Part shown: positions 24,349 to 33,153 of the stretch, piece by piece
Position numbering within the stretch: the first letter of the stretch is position 1
Layout of the letters: each line of letters opens with the position of its first letter
Source of the DNA: Tabrizicola aquatica
Lineage (GTDB): Bacteria; Pseudomonadota; Alphaproteobacteria; Rhodobacterales; Rhodobacteraceae
DNA length: 64,000 bases
Assembly (NCBI RefSeq): GCF_002900975.1
Contig: NZ_PJON01000001.1
Coordinates: 1,178,001 to 1,242,000 of the forward strand
Direction: 5' to 3'
The notes under the pieces: generated by a model
Database searches by the model: none
Told to the model about the DNA's origin: nothing
What the model saw: only the letters and a program-made list of their open reading frames with translations
Program-made: the position numbers and the translations under genes

Positions 24349-25757
24349 GGATTGCCGCACTCGACCAGGGCACGACCAGCACGCGCATCCTGATGCTGGC
24401 GGCAACCGGCCAACTGACCCCGGTCCTGTCCCTGCCGCACGGCCAGGACTATCCCGCGCCGGGCCATGTCGAACAGGATGCCGAGGTGCTGCTGTCCAAT
24501 CTGGTGCGCTGCCTGCAGGCGGCCGAGGCGGATGTGATCGGGCTGGCGAACCAGGGCGAAAGCTGCCTGGCCTGGGACGCCCGCGACGGGCGGCCTCTGG
24601 GGCCGGTGATCTCGTGGCAGGACGACCGGACGGCGGATGTGACCGCCGCCCTTGCGGCCGAAGGTGCGGGGCCAGAGGTGATGGCGCGGGCCGGGCTGCC
24701 GCTGGACCCCTATTTCTCGGCCTCGAAGCTAGGCTGGATCCTGCGCCAGGTGCCGGGGGCGGCAGAGCTTGCGCGGGCAGGGCATCTGCGCCTGGGCACG
24801 ACGGACGCCTTCTTCCGCGACCGGCTGACCGGGCGGTATGAGACGGATATTGCCACCGCCTCGCGCACCTCGCTGATGAACCTGGAGACGGGCGACTGGG
24901 ACGCGGAGTTGTGTCGCCTGTTCGGGGTGCCGCTGGACGCGCTACCGAAGATCGGGCCGACCTCGGGCGAGTTGGGCAACTTGCCCTGCGGCGGGCGGCT
25001 GGTCGCCTCGATCGTCGATCAACAGGCCGCGCTTTATGGCCACGGGTGCCGCACCCCCGGCGCGGCGAAGGTGACCTTCGGGACCGGGGCCTTCGTGCAA
25101 TGCCTGACCGGGCGGCTGGTCCGCCCCGACCAGCCCGGCCCCTTGCCGACGGTGGCCTGGCAGGCGCAGGGCCAGCCGGTGACCTATGCGCTGGACGGCG
25201 GGGTCTATGCTGCGGCCTCGGCGGTGAACTGGGCGCGGGACCTGGGGCTTTTCCGGGCCTTCTGCGAGATTTCCGTCTTTCCCGCCGCCCCGGCCATCGA
25301 CCGGGGGCTGGCCTTTGTTCCGGCGCTGGCGGGCCTGGGCTGCCCGCACTGGAACCGCGGCGCGCGGGGGGCGTGGCTGGGCCTGGCGCTGGCCGACCGG
25401 CGCGAGGACATGATGCAGGCCTTGGTGGAAGGCATCGCCCTGCGGACGGCCGAGGTGCTGGAGGCGATGGCCGCGCTGCAACCTTTCCGGGGGCCGGTCT
25501 CGGTCGATGGTGGCCTGGCGAAGAACGGCTATTTCACCGACTTCCTGGCCGAAGTGGCCGGCCACGACCTGTTCCTGCCCGACGAGACCGAGCAGACCGC
25601 CGCCGGTCTGGCCCGGATGGCGGCCGAGGCTTTGGGCCTGGTCCTGCCCGACCCGCGCCCCGGCCGCGACCTGGGCGCTCGCCTTGCGCGACGCGGCGCG
25701 CGGATGGCCCGCTTTGCCGCCGCCCGCCAGGCGGTCGAGGGTTACGCCCGGGCCTGA
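24345..25757 (+). CDS. FGGY-family carbohydrate kinase, glycerol kinase-like
   Basis: 470 residues with both FGGY domains. AALDQGTTSTRILML at the N-terminus is the glycerol-kinase phosphate-1 motif; VISWQDDRTAD, TFGTGAFVQ, YALDGGVYAAAS and VDGGLAKNGYFTDFLAE follow in the expected order. It is slightly shorter than typical GlpK (about 500). ATG 24345 lies in the stop of the preceding gene (ATGA). It probably phosphorylates glycerol or a related polyol to supply the GlpA-like dehydrogenase. The 3' end overlaps the convergent uxuA by 16 bases, with no room for a terminator between them. Confidence 0.85.
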   Translation: MRIAALDQGTTSTRILMLAATGQLTPVLSLPHGQDYPAPGHVEQDAEVLLSNLVRCLQAAEADVIGLANQGESCLAWDARDGRPLGPVISWQDDRTADVTAALAAEGAGPEVMARAGLPLDPYFSASKLGWILRQVPGAAELARAGHLRLGTTDAFFRDRLTGRYETDIATASRTSLMNLETGDWDAELCRLFGVPLDALPKIGPTSGELGNLPCGGRLVASIVDQQAALYGHGCRTPGAAKVTFGTGAFVQCLTGRLVRPDQPGPLPTVAWQAQGQPVTYALDGGVYAAASAVNWARDLGLFRAFCEISVFPAAPAIDRGLAFVPALAGLGCPHWNRGARGAWLGLALADRREDMMQALVEGIALRTAEVLEAMAALQPFRGPVSVDGGLAKNGYFTDFLAEVAGHDLFLPDETEQTAAGLARMAAEALGLVLPDPRPGRDLGARLARRGARMARFAAARQAVEGYARA

Positions 25758-26938
25758 GCCGCCCCGTGACTGGCCGACAGCGCCGCCGCAACGCCCCGCA
25801 ACTCGGCAAGGCCCCGCAGCCGGCCGATCAGCGGATAGCCGGGATGCGTGCCGCGCCCGATGTCGGACAAAAGCTCGTGCCCGTGGTCGGGGCGGAACGG
25901 GATCACCGCATCCGCCCGGCCTTCTGCCGTACGGCGGCGCTCTTCGGCCAGAAGCGCGTCGATCAGGGCCACCATGTCGGTGTCGCCTTCCAGATGCGCC
26001 GCCTCTTCAAAGCTGCCGTCCGGGTCTTTCCTGACGTTGCGCAGATGGGCAAAGTGGATGCGGTCGGCGAAGCGGCGGGCGATGCCGGGCACGTCATTGG
26101 CCGGGTTGGCGCCCAACGAACCTGCGCAGAGCGTAAGGCCATTCGACCGGGCCGGAACCGCCTCCAGCGCGAAAGCGATGCCGTTGGCGTCCGAGACGAT
26201 GCGCGGCAAGCCCAGCAGGTCGCGCGGCGGGTCGTCGGGGTGGACACAAAAGCGCATGCCAAGATCTTCGGCGGCCGGGATCACCTCCTCCAGGAAGCGG
26301 CGATAGTTGGCCCGCAGGGTGGCACGGTCGATCCCGTCATAGCCGTGCAGCGCCCGCTTCAACCCCGCGATGTCGTAGCGGTCATAGGCACCGGGCAAGC
26401 CGGACATGATGGAATGAAGAAGCGTCTCGCGGTCCTGTTCCGTCGATTGCTGGAACCAGACGGCGGCGTCCTTGCGGACGTCCTCGGGATAGTCGGCCTC
26501 GGCCGCTTGTCGCCCCAGCATGTGCAACTCAAAGGCCGCCATCTTCGGGGCCGAGAAGCGCAGGCAGGTGCCACCGCGCGCAACGGGGGCGTCAAGGTCG
26601 GTGCGCGTCCAGTCGATCAGCGGCATGAAATTGTAGCAGATCGTGTGGATGCCGTTGGCCGCAAGGTTGGCCATCGACTGGCGGTAGTTGGCGAAAAGCT
26701 GGGACAGGTCCCCTTCCCCGCGCTTGATCCGTTCGTGGATCGGCAGGCTTTCGACGACGACCCAGTCAAAGCCCGCCGCCTGAATCTCGGCCTTGCGGGC
26801 GGCGATCCGGTCGGTGGGCCAAACTTCGCCATAGGGAATCTCGTGCAGCGCGGTGACGATGCCGGTGGCGCCGGTTTGGGCGATCTCGGGCAGGGTGATC
26901 TTGTCGAAGGGGCCATACCAGCGCCAGCTTTCGATCAT
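25742..26938 (-). CDS. uxuA: D-mannonate dehydratase
   Basis: 398 residues, the usual UxuA length. Family features are MIESWRWYGPFDKITLPEI at the start, VVVESLPIHERIKRG, YNFMPLIDWTRTDL, CVHPDDPP, LCAGSLGAN and IHFAHLRNVR, which carry the His, Cys and Asp residues of the metal site. It dehydrates mannonate to 2-keto-3-deoxygluconate in the cytosol. ATG 26938 overlaps the uxuB stop by four bases. It acts after UxaC and UxuB, encoded in the same block, and before KdgK. Confidence 0.95.
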   Translation of the reverse strand: MIESWRWYGPFDKITLPEIAQTGATGIVTALHEIPYGEVWPTDRIAARKAEIQAAGFDWVVVESLPIHERIKRGEGDLSQLFANYRQSMANLAANGIHTICYNFMPLIDWTRTDLDAPVARGGTCLRFSAPKMAAFELHMLGRQAAEADYPEDVRKDAAVWFQQSTEQDRETLLHSIMSGLPGAYDRYDIAGLKRALHGYDGIDRATLRANYRRFLEEVIPAAEDLGMRFCVHPDDPPRDLLGLPRIVSDANGIAFALEAVPARSNGLTLCAGSLGANPANDVPGIARRFADRIHFAHLRNVRKDPDGSFEEAAHLEGDTDMVALIDALLAEERRRTAEGRADAVIPFRPDHGHELLSDIGRGTHPGYPLIGRLRGLAELRGVAAALSASHGAAQARA

Positions 26939-28344
26939 GTCAAACTCTCCACGGCGCCACGTGCGCCTTTCTGCAACAGGGATTTCATTGCCAGGGTCAG
27001 GCAGGTCTGCATCGCCTTGGCCAGATCGGGCGGGAACACCTCGGCCACCGTAAGAAGGGCCGCGACCTTGCCCACGGTCGTCGATTTGGCCGCCGCCGTG
27101 ACGCGCAGCCGGTCGGCCAGCGGATCGCGCACGTCGATCGGGCGGCCGCTCAGGTCGGAGCCCCCGACATAGACCATCCAGCCCGCCACGGCGAGCGCGA
27201 GGCCCGGGCTGTCGCGCCCGGCCGCCAGGTTCTCGGCCAGCGTGCCCAGGATGCGCTGCGGCAGTTTCTGGCTGCCGTCCATCGCGATCTGCCAGGTCCG
27301 GTGCCGGATGCCGGGGTTGCGATAGCGCTCCGCCAGCCGGTCGGCATAGGCGGCAAGGTCGACGCCGGGCGGCGGGGTCAGGGCCGGGATGATCTCGTCC
27401 AGCCACAGCGTGCGGGTGAAGGCGGCAAAGACGGGGTCGGCCATGCAGTCGGCGATGGTCTCGTGCCCCGCCAGGTAGCCCAGATAGGCAAGCGACGAAT
27501 GGGTGCCGTTCAGCATCCGCAGCTTCATATGCTCATAAGCTGTCACGTCGCCGACCAGTTCCACACCGACCGCGGCCAGGTCGGGGCGCCGGCCGTCGAC
27601 GAAATCATCCTCGATCACCCATTGCCGGAAGGGTTCATGCTGGACCGGGGCACGGTCCTCGGTGCCGGTCAGGCGGGCGACGGTGGCAAGCGTCTCGGAC
27701 GTGGTGGCCGGCACGATCCGGTCGACCATGGTGGCGGGGAAACGCGCTTCGGTTCGGGTCCAGGCCGCGAGGTCGGGCGAAAGGCGGTGGGCGAAGTCCA
27801 GCACCAGACCGCGGAGGAGACGGCCGTTGTTCGGCAGGTTGTCGCAGGTCAGCACGGTAAAGGGGCGCAGTCCGCGCTGCTGGCGCAGCTGCAGGGCGCG
27901 GGTCAGGAAGCCGATGGCCGAGCGGGGCAAGGGCTGCGTCAGGTCATGCGCGATATCGGGGTGGTCGGGGTTCAGCCGCCCGGTCGCGGGGTTGTGGCAA
28001 TAGCCCTTTTCGGTGACGGTCAGGCTGACGATCTTGACGCCGGGATCGGCCATCGCCTCCAGCACGGCCTGCGGGTCCTCGGGCGCGACAAGGACGCCCG
28101 TGATGCTGGTGACCAGGCGGGCGGTCTGGCCGTCCGGGCCAAGCTCCAGCGCATGGTAAAGGCCGTCTTGCGGGGCAAGTGCATCGCGGACATCGGGGCG
28201 TTGCAGCGAGACGCCAAGGATGCCCCAGTCGCCGGTTCGGTCGGCCTCTTGAATGTAGACCGCGCCATGGGCCCGGAAGAAGGCACCGAGGCCCAGGTGG
28301 ACGATGCCGACCTTGGGGGCAGGGGTGGTGCGCTGCAGGGTCAT
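26935..28344 (-). CDS. uxuB: D-mannonate oxidoreductase / fructuronate reductase (mannitol dehydrogenase family)
   Basis: 469 residues of the polyol-dehydrogenase superfamily: N-terminal Rossmann segment VGIVHLGLGAFFRAHGAVY, VTEKGYC, LTCDNLPNNG and the catalytic region MKLRMLNGTHSSLAYLGYLAG with the Lys and His of the family. It reduces fructuronate to mannonate with NADH. ATG 28344 with AAAGG seven bases upstream is preferred to the in-frame TTG at 28368. The neighbouring uxuA, kduD, kduI and uxaC genes make the uronate role firm. Two perfect palindromes lie between it and kduD. Confidence 0.92.
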   Translation of the reverse strand: MTLQRTTPAPKVGIVHLGLGAFFRAHGAVYIQEADRTGDWGILGVSLQRPDVRDALAPQDGLYHALELGPDGQTARLVTSITGVLVAPEDPQAVLEAMADPGVKIVSLTVTEKGYCHNPATGRLNPDHPDIAHDLTQPLPRSAIGFLTRALQLRQQRGLRPFTVLTCDNLPNNGRLLRGLVLDFAHRLSPDLAAWTRTEARFPATMVDRIVPATTSETLATVARLTGTEDRAPVQHEPFRQWVIEDDFVDGRRPDLAAVGVELVGDVTAYEHMKLRMLNGTHSSLAYLGYLAGHETIADCMADPVFAAFTRTLWLDEIIPALTPPPGVDLAAYADRLAERYRNPGIRHRTWQIAMDGSQKLPQRILGTLAENLAAGRDSPGLALAVAGWMVYVGGSDLSGRPIDVRDPLADRLRVTAAAKSTTVGKVAALLTVAEVFPPDLAKAMQTCLTLAMKSLLQKGARGAVESLT

Positions 28345-28366
28345 GCCGTGGCCTTTCGGCAGGGCC

Positions 28367-28410
28367 AAAATCCTTCGAAGGATTTTGCAAAAGTTTTCGA
28401 AAACTTTTGC
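28367..28410. repeat. Tandem perfect palindromes (20 and 24 bases)
   Basis: Palindrome 1 at 28367-28386 has arms AAAATCCTTC/GAAGGATTTT. Palindrome 2 at 28387-28410 has arms GCAAAAGTTTTC/GAAAACTTTTGC. They abut, have no loop and are far more AT-rich than their surroundings. They separate kduD from uxuB within one transcription direction, so they could be a processing or attenuating hairpin pair, or a mobile REP-like unit. A similar paired layout occurs at 51158-51200. Confidence 0.7.
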
Positions 28411-28422
28411 GGCTTGCGTGGG

Positions 28423-29148
28423 TCAGCGGGCAAGCCAGCCTCCATCGACGTTCAGGATCGCGCCGTGGATATAGGCGGCGGCGGGGGAACACAGGAACAC
28501 GGCGGTGCCGGCGATATCCTCGGGCCGGCCCCAGCGCCCGGCGGGGATGCGATCAAGGATCGCACGGTTCCGCTCGGGATCGGCACGCAGGGCGGTGGTG
28601 TTGGCGGTCTCGATATACCCGGGCGCGATGGCGTTCACGTTGATGCCCTTGGCCGCCCATTCGTTGGCCAGAAGCTTCGTCAGCCCCGCAACCCCGTGCT
28701 TGGCGGCGGTGTAGGACGGCACGCGGATGCCGCCCTGGAACGACAGCAGCGAGGCGATGTTGACGATCGCGCCGGGGGCCTGGCGCTGGACCAGCGCGCG
28801 GGCGAAGGCCTGGGCGGTGAAGAACACGGCCTTCAGGTTCACGTCCATGACCTCGTCCCAGTCCTGTTCGGTGAAGTCCAGGCTGTCGGCACGGCGGATG
28901 GTGCCGGCGTTGTTGATCAGAATGTCATAGTCCTGGTCCGCGAAGGTGTCGCGGGCGGCCAGGGGGTCGGCGAAATCCAAGGCGATGACCTGCGCACCGG
29001 GGATCAGCGCCAGCGTCGCGTCGCAGTCGCGGCGGGCGGCCAGCGTCACGCGCGCCCCGGCCTGGTGCAGCGCCACGGCAATGGCCTGGCCGATCCCGGC
29101 ATTGGCGCCGGTCACCAGCGCGTGGCGGCCTTGCAGCAAGAAATTCAC
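28423..29148 (-). CDS. kduD: 2-keto-3-deoxygluconate (2-deoxy-D-gluconate) 3-dehydrogenase, SDR family
   Basis: 241 residues, classical short-chain dehydrogenase: TGANAGIG (13-20), NNAG (79-82), S133, and Y146-x3-K150. SFQGGIRVPSYTAAKHGVAGLTK and NVNAIAPGYIETANTTALR are characteristic of KduD. It reduces 3-deoxy-D-glycero-2,5-hexodiulosonate to 2-keto-3-deoxygluconate. Its start overlaps the kduI stop by four bases, so isomerase and reductase are produced together. Confidence 0.93.
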   Translation of the reverse strand: MNFLLQGRHALVTGANAGIGQAIAVALHQAGARVTLAARRDCDATLALIPGAQVIALDFADPLAARDTFADQDYDILINNAGTIRRADSLDFTEQDWDEVMDVNLKAVFFTAQAFARALVQRQAPGAIVNIASLLSFQGGIRVPSYTAAKHGVAGLTKLLANEWAAKGINVNAIAPGYIETANTTALRADPERNRAILDRIPAGRWGRPEDIAGTAVFLCSPAAAYIHGAILNVDGGWLAR

Positions 29149-29969
29149 CGCAGGTCCCCCATCGCGACCATCTCCACGTCCTTGTAATCCACGTTGTCGC
29201 CCGCCATCGCCCAGACGAAAGTATAGCTGCCGGTGCCTGCGCCGCAGTGGATCGACCAGGGCGGCGAGAGGACCGCCTCTTCGTTGGCGACGACCAGGTG
29301 GCGGGTTTCCGACGGCTCGCCCATCATGTGAAAGACCCGCGCCTCGGGGGCGAGGTCAAAGTAGAAATACGCTTCCATCCGGCGGTCGTGGAGGTGGGCG
29401 GGCATGGTGTTCCAGACTGAACCGCCGTGGAATTTGGTATAGCCCAGAACCAGTTGGCAGCTTTCCATCACCTCGGGGTGGATGAACTGATAGATGGTGC
29501 GGTGGTTCGCCGTTTCCGCCGCACCGGTGGTGAAGTTCTTCGCCTCGGCCAGCCGGATCAGACGGGCGGGAAGGCTGGCATGGGCGGGGGCGGAGGTCAG
29601 GTAGAACCTGCCCTGCCCCGCGAAAGTAACCGGCCCAAGACCGCGGCCAAGGTAAAGGACGTCGCCCTTCTCCATCGCGTAGGACTGGCCTGCGGCGGTC
29701 ACAGTTCCGGGCCCGCCGACGTTGACCACGCCCAACTCGCGCCGGTCAAGGAGACTGGCGGTGCCACATTCCTTGACCTGGTCCAGCGTCAGCGTGTCGC
29801 CCGCCGGGACCGCCCCACCCACGATCATCCGGTCGTAATGGCTGTAGATCAGGCGGATTTCGCCATTCTCAAACAGGCCCTGGCCCAGGAAGGCCCCGCG
29901 CAGGGCGGTGGTGTCCATGCCCTTGGCCTCAAACGGGGATACGGCGGGGCGGGTTTCGACGGTCAGCAT
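29145..29969 (-). CDS. kduI: 5-keto-4-deoxyuronate isomerase
   Basis: 274 residues, cupin-fold isomerase. The metal-binding set is present: H192 and H194 in PAHLHDRR, E199 in RRMEAYFYFDL and H241 in WSIHCGAG. It converts 4-deoxy-L-threo-5-hexosulose uronate to the 2,5-diketo form in pectin and glycosaminoglycan breakdown. It overlaps kdgF by seven bases upstream and kduD by four downstream, forming a tight kdgF-kduI-kduD order that follows the reaction sequence. Confidence 0.95.
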   Translation of the reverse strand: MLTVETRPAVSPFEAKGMDTTALRGAFLGQGLFENGEIRLIYSHYDRMIVGGAVPAGDTLTLDQVKECGTASLLDRRELGVVNVGGPGTVTAAGQSYAMEKGDVLYLGRGLGPVTFAGQGRFYLTSAPAHASLPARLIRLAEAKNFTTGAAETANHRTIYQFIHPEVMESCQLVLGYTKFHGGSVWNTMPAHLHDRRMEAYFYFDLAPEARVFHMMGEPSETRHLVVANEEAVLSPPWSIHCGAGTGSYTFVWAMAGDNVDYKDVEMVAMGDLR

Positions 29970-30286
29970 GGTGCGGCCTTTCGGAGAAAATCGTCGCGGC
30001 GGGGGGTGAAGCTGTCGATCAGCACCCCCGCCTCAAGGCAGCGGCAGCCGTGGACGGCCCCGCCGGGGATGATGAAGCTGTCGCCGGGGCCGACCTCGCG
30101 GTCCTGCCCGGCGATGGTGAAGGCAAAGCGGCCCGACTGGACATAGGTCGCCTGCACATGGGGATGCTGGTGCAGCGCGCCCTCGCCGCCCGCGTCGAAG
30201 CGGAAGGCGACGACCATCAGGTCGGGGTGGTCCGACAGGACCTGGCGCGTGACACCGGGGCCAGTGGCGATGATGGGATAGGTCAT
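29963..30286 (-). CDS. kdgF: KdgF-type cupin, unsaturated uronate ring-opening
   Basis: 107 residues forming a single small cupin: ALHQHPHVQATYVQSGRF supplies H39, H41 and Q45 and GGAVHG supplies H79, the expected metal ligands. KdgF proteins speed linearisation of 4,5-unsaturated galacturonate released by pectate lyases, the step just before KduI. ATG 30286 gives the typical length; the frame is open much further upstream but overlaps the TRAP permease. It is encoded directly ahead of kduI and six bases after the dctM stop. The position and residues make the assignment strong for so short a protein. Confidence 0.85.
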   Translation of the reverse strand: MTYPIIATGPGVTRQVLSDHPDLMVVAFRFDAGGEGALHQHPHVQATYVQSGRFAFTIAGQDREVGPGDSFIIPGGAVHGCRCLEAGVLIDSFTPRRDDFLRKAAPC

Positions 30287-30291
30287 GGGGA

Positions 30292-31572
30292 TCACCGGAA
30301 CAGCGAGGGCAGCCACAGCGACAGGCCAGGGATATAGGTCACCAGCATCAACGTGGCGAAGGCCGCGCCGTAGAAGGGCCAGATCGAGCGCAGCACCTGC
30401 CCGACCCCGATCCGCCCCACCGCGCAGCCGACGAAAAGGACGGCCCCCACCGGCGGCGTGCAAAGGCCGATCCCGAGGTTCAGCACCATGATCACCCCGA
30501 AATGCACCGGGTCCACACCGAAGGCGGTGGCGACAGGCAAGAAGATCGGCGTGGTGATCACGATCAGCGGCGACATGTCCATGAACGTGCCCAGGAACAG
30601 CAGGATCAGGTTGATCAGCAGCAGGATGACGATGGGATTGTCCGAGACGCCCTTCATCACCTCGATCATGTTCGCCGGAACCTTCAGGACCGCCAAGAGC
30701 CAGCCGAAGGCCGCCGCACAGCCGATGACCATCAGCACCATCGCGGTGGTGCGGACGGCGGCGAAGGTGGCGGCCACGAAGTTCTTCCAGTCCATCGTCC
30801 GATAGGCCAGCACGGTGACAAGGAGCGCATAGACCGCCGCCACGCAGGAGGATTCCGAGGCGGTGAACACGCCCGAGCGGACCCCGACGAAGATGATCGC
30901 GATCAGCAGGATGCCGGGGATCGCGTTCAGAAGCAGGCCGCCGACGGCGGACCAGCCGGGGAAGGGATCGGTCGGATACCCGCGCTTCGCGGCGACCAGC
31001 CAGGCGGCGACCATCAGCGAGACCGCCAGCATCAGGCCGGGCAGGATGCCGGCGGTGAACAGGTCAGCGATGGAAATGCGCCCGCCCCCGGCGATGGAAT
31101 AGATGATCATGTTGTGGCTGGGCGGGATCATCAGCGCGATGATCGACGAGACCACGGTCACGTTGACCGCGTAATCCACGCCATAGCCGCGCTCCTTCAT
31201 CTGCGGGATCATCAGCCCCCCGATGGCCGAGGCATCGGCGGCCGCCGACCCCGAGATGCCGCCGAACAGGACCGAGGCCGAGATGTTCACCTGGCCCAAC
31301 CCGCCGCGCATGTGGCCGACAAGGCCCCCGGCCAGCGCCACCAGACGGCGGGCGATGTCGCCGCGCACCATCAACTCGCCGGCAAAGATGAAAAACGGGA
31401 TCGCCATCAGCGCAAAGACCGAGACGCCCGAATTCAACCGCTGGAACACGACGATCGGCGGCAGTTCCATGTAAAGGACGGTCGCGAAGGAGGCGATGCC
31501 CAGGCAGAAGGCAACCGGCGTGCCGATCAGCAGCAGCGTGGCGAAGGTGCCGAACAGGATCCACAGTTCCAT
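30292..31572 (-). CDS. TRAP transporter large permease (DctM family), uronate-type
   Basis: 426 residues with about 12 membrane spans; MELWILFGTFATLLLIGTPVAFCLG at the start and IIALMIPPSHNMIIYS plus LLFLGTFMDMSPLIVITTPIFLP are DctM signatures. It is the third TRAP system in the window. Genes for the small permease and receptor lie immediately upstream, and kdgF follows, so uptake of glucuronate, galacturonate or unsaturated uronides is the likely job. Confidence 0.92.
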   Translation of the reverse strand: MELWILFGTFATLLLIGTPVAFCLGIASFATVLYMELPPIVVFQRLNSGVSVFALMAIPFFIFAGELMVRGDIARRLVALAGGLVGHMRGGLGQVNISASVLFGGISGSAAADASAIGGLMIPQMKERGYGVDYAVNVTVVSSIIALMIPPSHNMIIYSIAGGGRISIADLFTAGILPGLMLAVSLMVAAWLVAAKRGYPTDPFPGWSAVGGLLLNAIPGILLIAIIFVGVRSGVFTASESSCVAAVYALLVTVLAYRTMDWKNFVAATFAAVRTTAMVLMVIGCAAAFGWLLAVLKVPANMIEVMKGVSDNPIVILLLINLILLFLGTFMDMSPLIVITTPIFLPVATAFGVDPVHFGVIMVLNLGIGLCTPPVGAVLFVGCAVGRIGVGQVLRSIWPFYGAAFATLMLVTYIPGLSLWLPSLFR

Positions 31573-31575
31573 GGC

Positions 31576-32085
31576 TTACTCCGCCGTTTGGGTTTCGCCG
31601 AAGCGTGCCGTGGGCAGGCCTGCCGCCCGCCGCGCCAGCCGCTCCAGCGAGAAAAGGACGATCAGCGCCCCGCCGCCCAGGATCGGGGCAAAGTCGATGG
31701 CGCCGGTGATGCCCAGCGAGGGCAGCTTGATGTTCCAGGCCGACCCGGCAAGCTGGCCGCCGTACCAGACCATCCCGATCCCGAAGCCGGTGACAGCAAG
31801 GTCCGAGATCGAGAACAGCCACAGCCGCGCCCGTTGCGGCAGGACGTGGATCAGGATGTCGAAGGACAGGTGATACCCCTCGCGGATGCCGACCGCAGCA
31901 CCCAGGAAGATGAACCAGCCCATCAGGATGACGGCCAAGGGCTCGCTCCAGATCAACGAGGAGTTGAGGCCGTAGCGAAAGACGACCTGCGCGGCAATGA
32001 TCGCGGTCATCAGGACCAGCGCCGCCCCCGCCACCCACAGGGCAGCCGTCGCCAAAAGGCCCAGGACATGGGCCAGCCGTTTCAT
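31576..32085 (-). CDS. TRAP transporter small permease (DctQ family)
   Basis: 169 residues with four hydrophobic spans; LIWSEPLAVILMGWFIFLGAAVG and GYHLSFDIL are typical of DctQ. Start choice is between GTG 32097 (GGGGGAAG nearby) and ATG 32085 (AGGA four bases away). The latter gives the positively charged MKR start and is used here. Three bases separate it from the large permease. Confidence 0.85.
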   Translation of the reverse strand: MKRLAHVLGLLATAALWVAGAALVLMTAIIAAQVVFRYGLNSSLIWSEPLAVILMGWFIFLGAAVGIREGYHLSFDILIHVLPQRARLWLFSISDLAVTGFGIGMVWYGGQLAGSAWNIKLPSLGITGAIDFAPILGGGALIVLFSLERLARRAAGLPTARFGETQTAE

Positions 32086-32149
32086 GACGTCCTGCACGAT
32101 CTTCCCCCGTTGGATCGGGCGGCCTGACGCGGCCGCCCGGTTGGTCAGG

Positions 32150-33130
32150 TCACTCGACCGCCTGGATGCGGGTCACAAGGTCCTGCAGTTTCGGCGTGTT
32201 GGCGTGCTTTTCATAGACCGGGACCATCGCCTCGATGAACGGGGTCTTGTCGATGTCGCTGATGATCTCGACCCCGGCGGCGCGGACCTTTTCTTCCGAC
32301 TCCTTCTCGCGCGCGGCCCAAAGCTCGCGGTTCACGGGCATCGAGTCCTTCGCAGCCTGGCGCAGGATTTCCTGGTCCTCGGGCGACAGCTTGTCCCAGC
32401 TGACCTTGGACATGACCAACACTTCCGGCACGATCAGGTGCTCGTTCAGCGTGTAGTAACCCGCGACCTCGAAATGGCCCGAGGATTCGAAGGACGGCCA
32501 GTTGTTCTCGGCCCCGTCGATGACGCCGGTCTGGATCGCGGAATAGACCTCGCCATAGGGCATCGGGGTCGCGTTGGCGCCCAACGCGCTCATCATGTCG
32601 ACGAACACGTCCGACTGCATGACGCGGACCTTCATCCCCGCCAGGTCCTCGATCGACCGGATCGGCTTTTTCGAGTTGTAGAAGCTGCGGCTGCCGCCGT
32701 CATAGAAGGCCAGCGCCACAAAGCCATGCGGCTCGAACGCAGCCGCGATTTCGGCCCCGATGTCGCCGTCCATCACCTTGTGCATGTGATCGACCGACCG
32801 GAAGATGAACGGCAAGGAGACGACCTTGGTCTCTTCGATCAGGTTGTTGAACGGCCCCATCGAAACGCGGTTCAGGTCGATCACGCCGAACTTGGTCTGT
32901 TCGATGGTGTCCTTTTCCTCGCCCAGCTGGGCCGAGTGGAACACCTCGACGCAGATGCGCCCCTCCGTGCGTTCCTTGACCATCTCGCCCATCTTCTGCA
33001 CCGCCGAGACGGTGGGATAGCCGTCGGGATGGGTGTCGGACGATTTCAGCGTCACTTCGCATTCGGCGAAGGCGGCGGTGGACAGGGCGGCGGTGGCCAG
33101 CAGGGCGGCCAGAGTGGTTCTGAGTTTCAT
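32150..33130 (-). CDS. TRAP transporter substrate-binding protein (DctP family), probable uronate receptor
   Basis: 326 residues; Sec signal peptide [22 protein letters not shown], then [20 protein letters not shown] and [23 protein letters not shown], followed by [19 protein letters not shown]. The GAENN and conserved Arg pattern is usual for carboxylate-binding TRAP receptors; relatives are known to bind glucuronate and galacturonate. ATG 33130 follows GAGGAGGAG. It is flanked by uxaC upstream and the permease genes downstream. Confidence 0.88.
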   Translation of the reverse strand: MKLRTTLAALLATAALSTAAFAECEVTLKSSDTHPDGYPTVSAVQKMGEMVKERTEGRICVEVFHSAQLGEEKDTIEQTKFGVIDLNRVSMGPFNNLIEETKVVSLPFIFRSVDHMHKVMDGDIGAEIAAAFEPHGFVALAFYDGGSRSFYNSKKPIRSIEDLAGMKVRVMQSDVFVDMMSALGANATPMPYGEVYSAIQTGVIDGAENNWPSFESSGHFEVAGYYTLNEHLIVPEVLVMSKVSWDKLSPEDQEILRQAAKDSMPVNRELWAAREKESEEKVRAAGVEIISDIDKTPFIEAMVPVYEKHANTPKLQDLVTRIQAVE

Positions 33131-33153
33131 TATGGGTCTCCTCCTCGTGTTGG

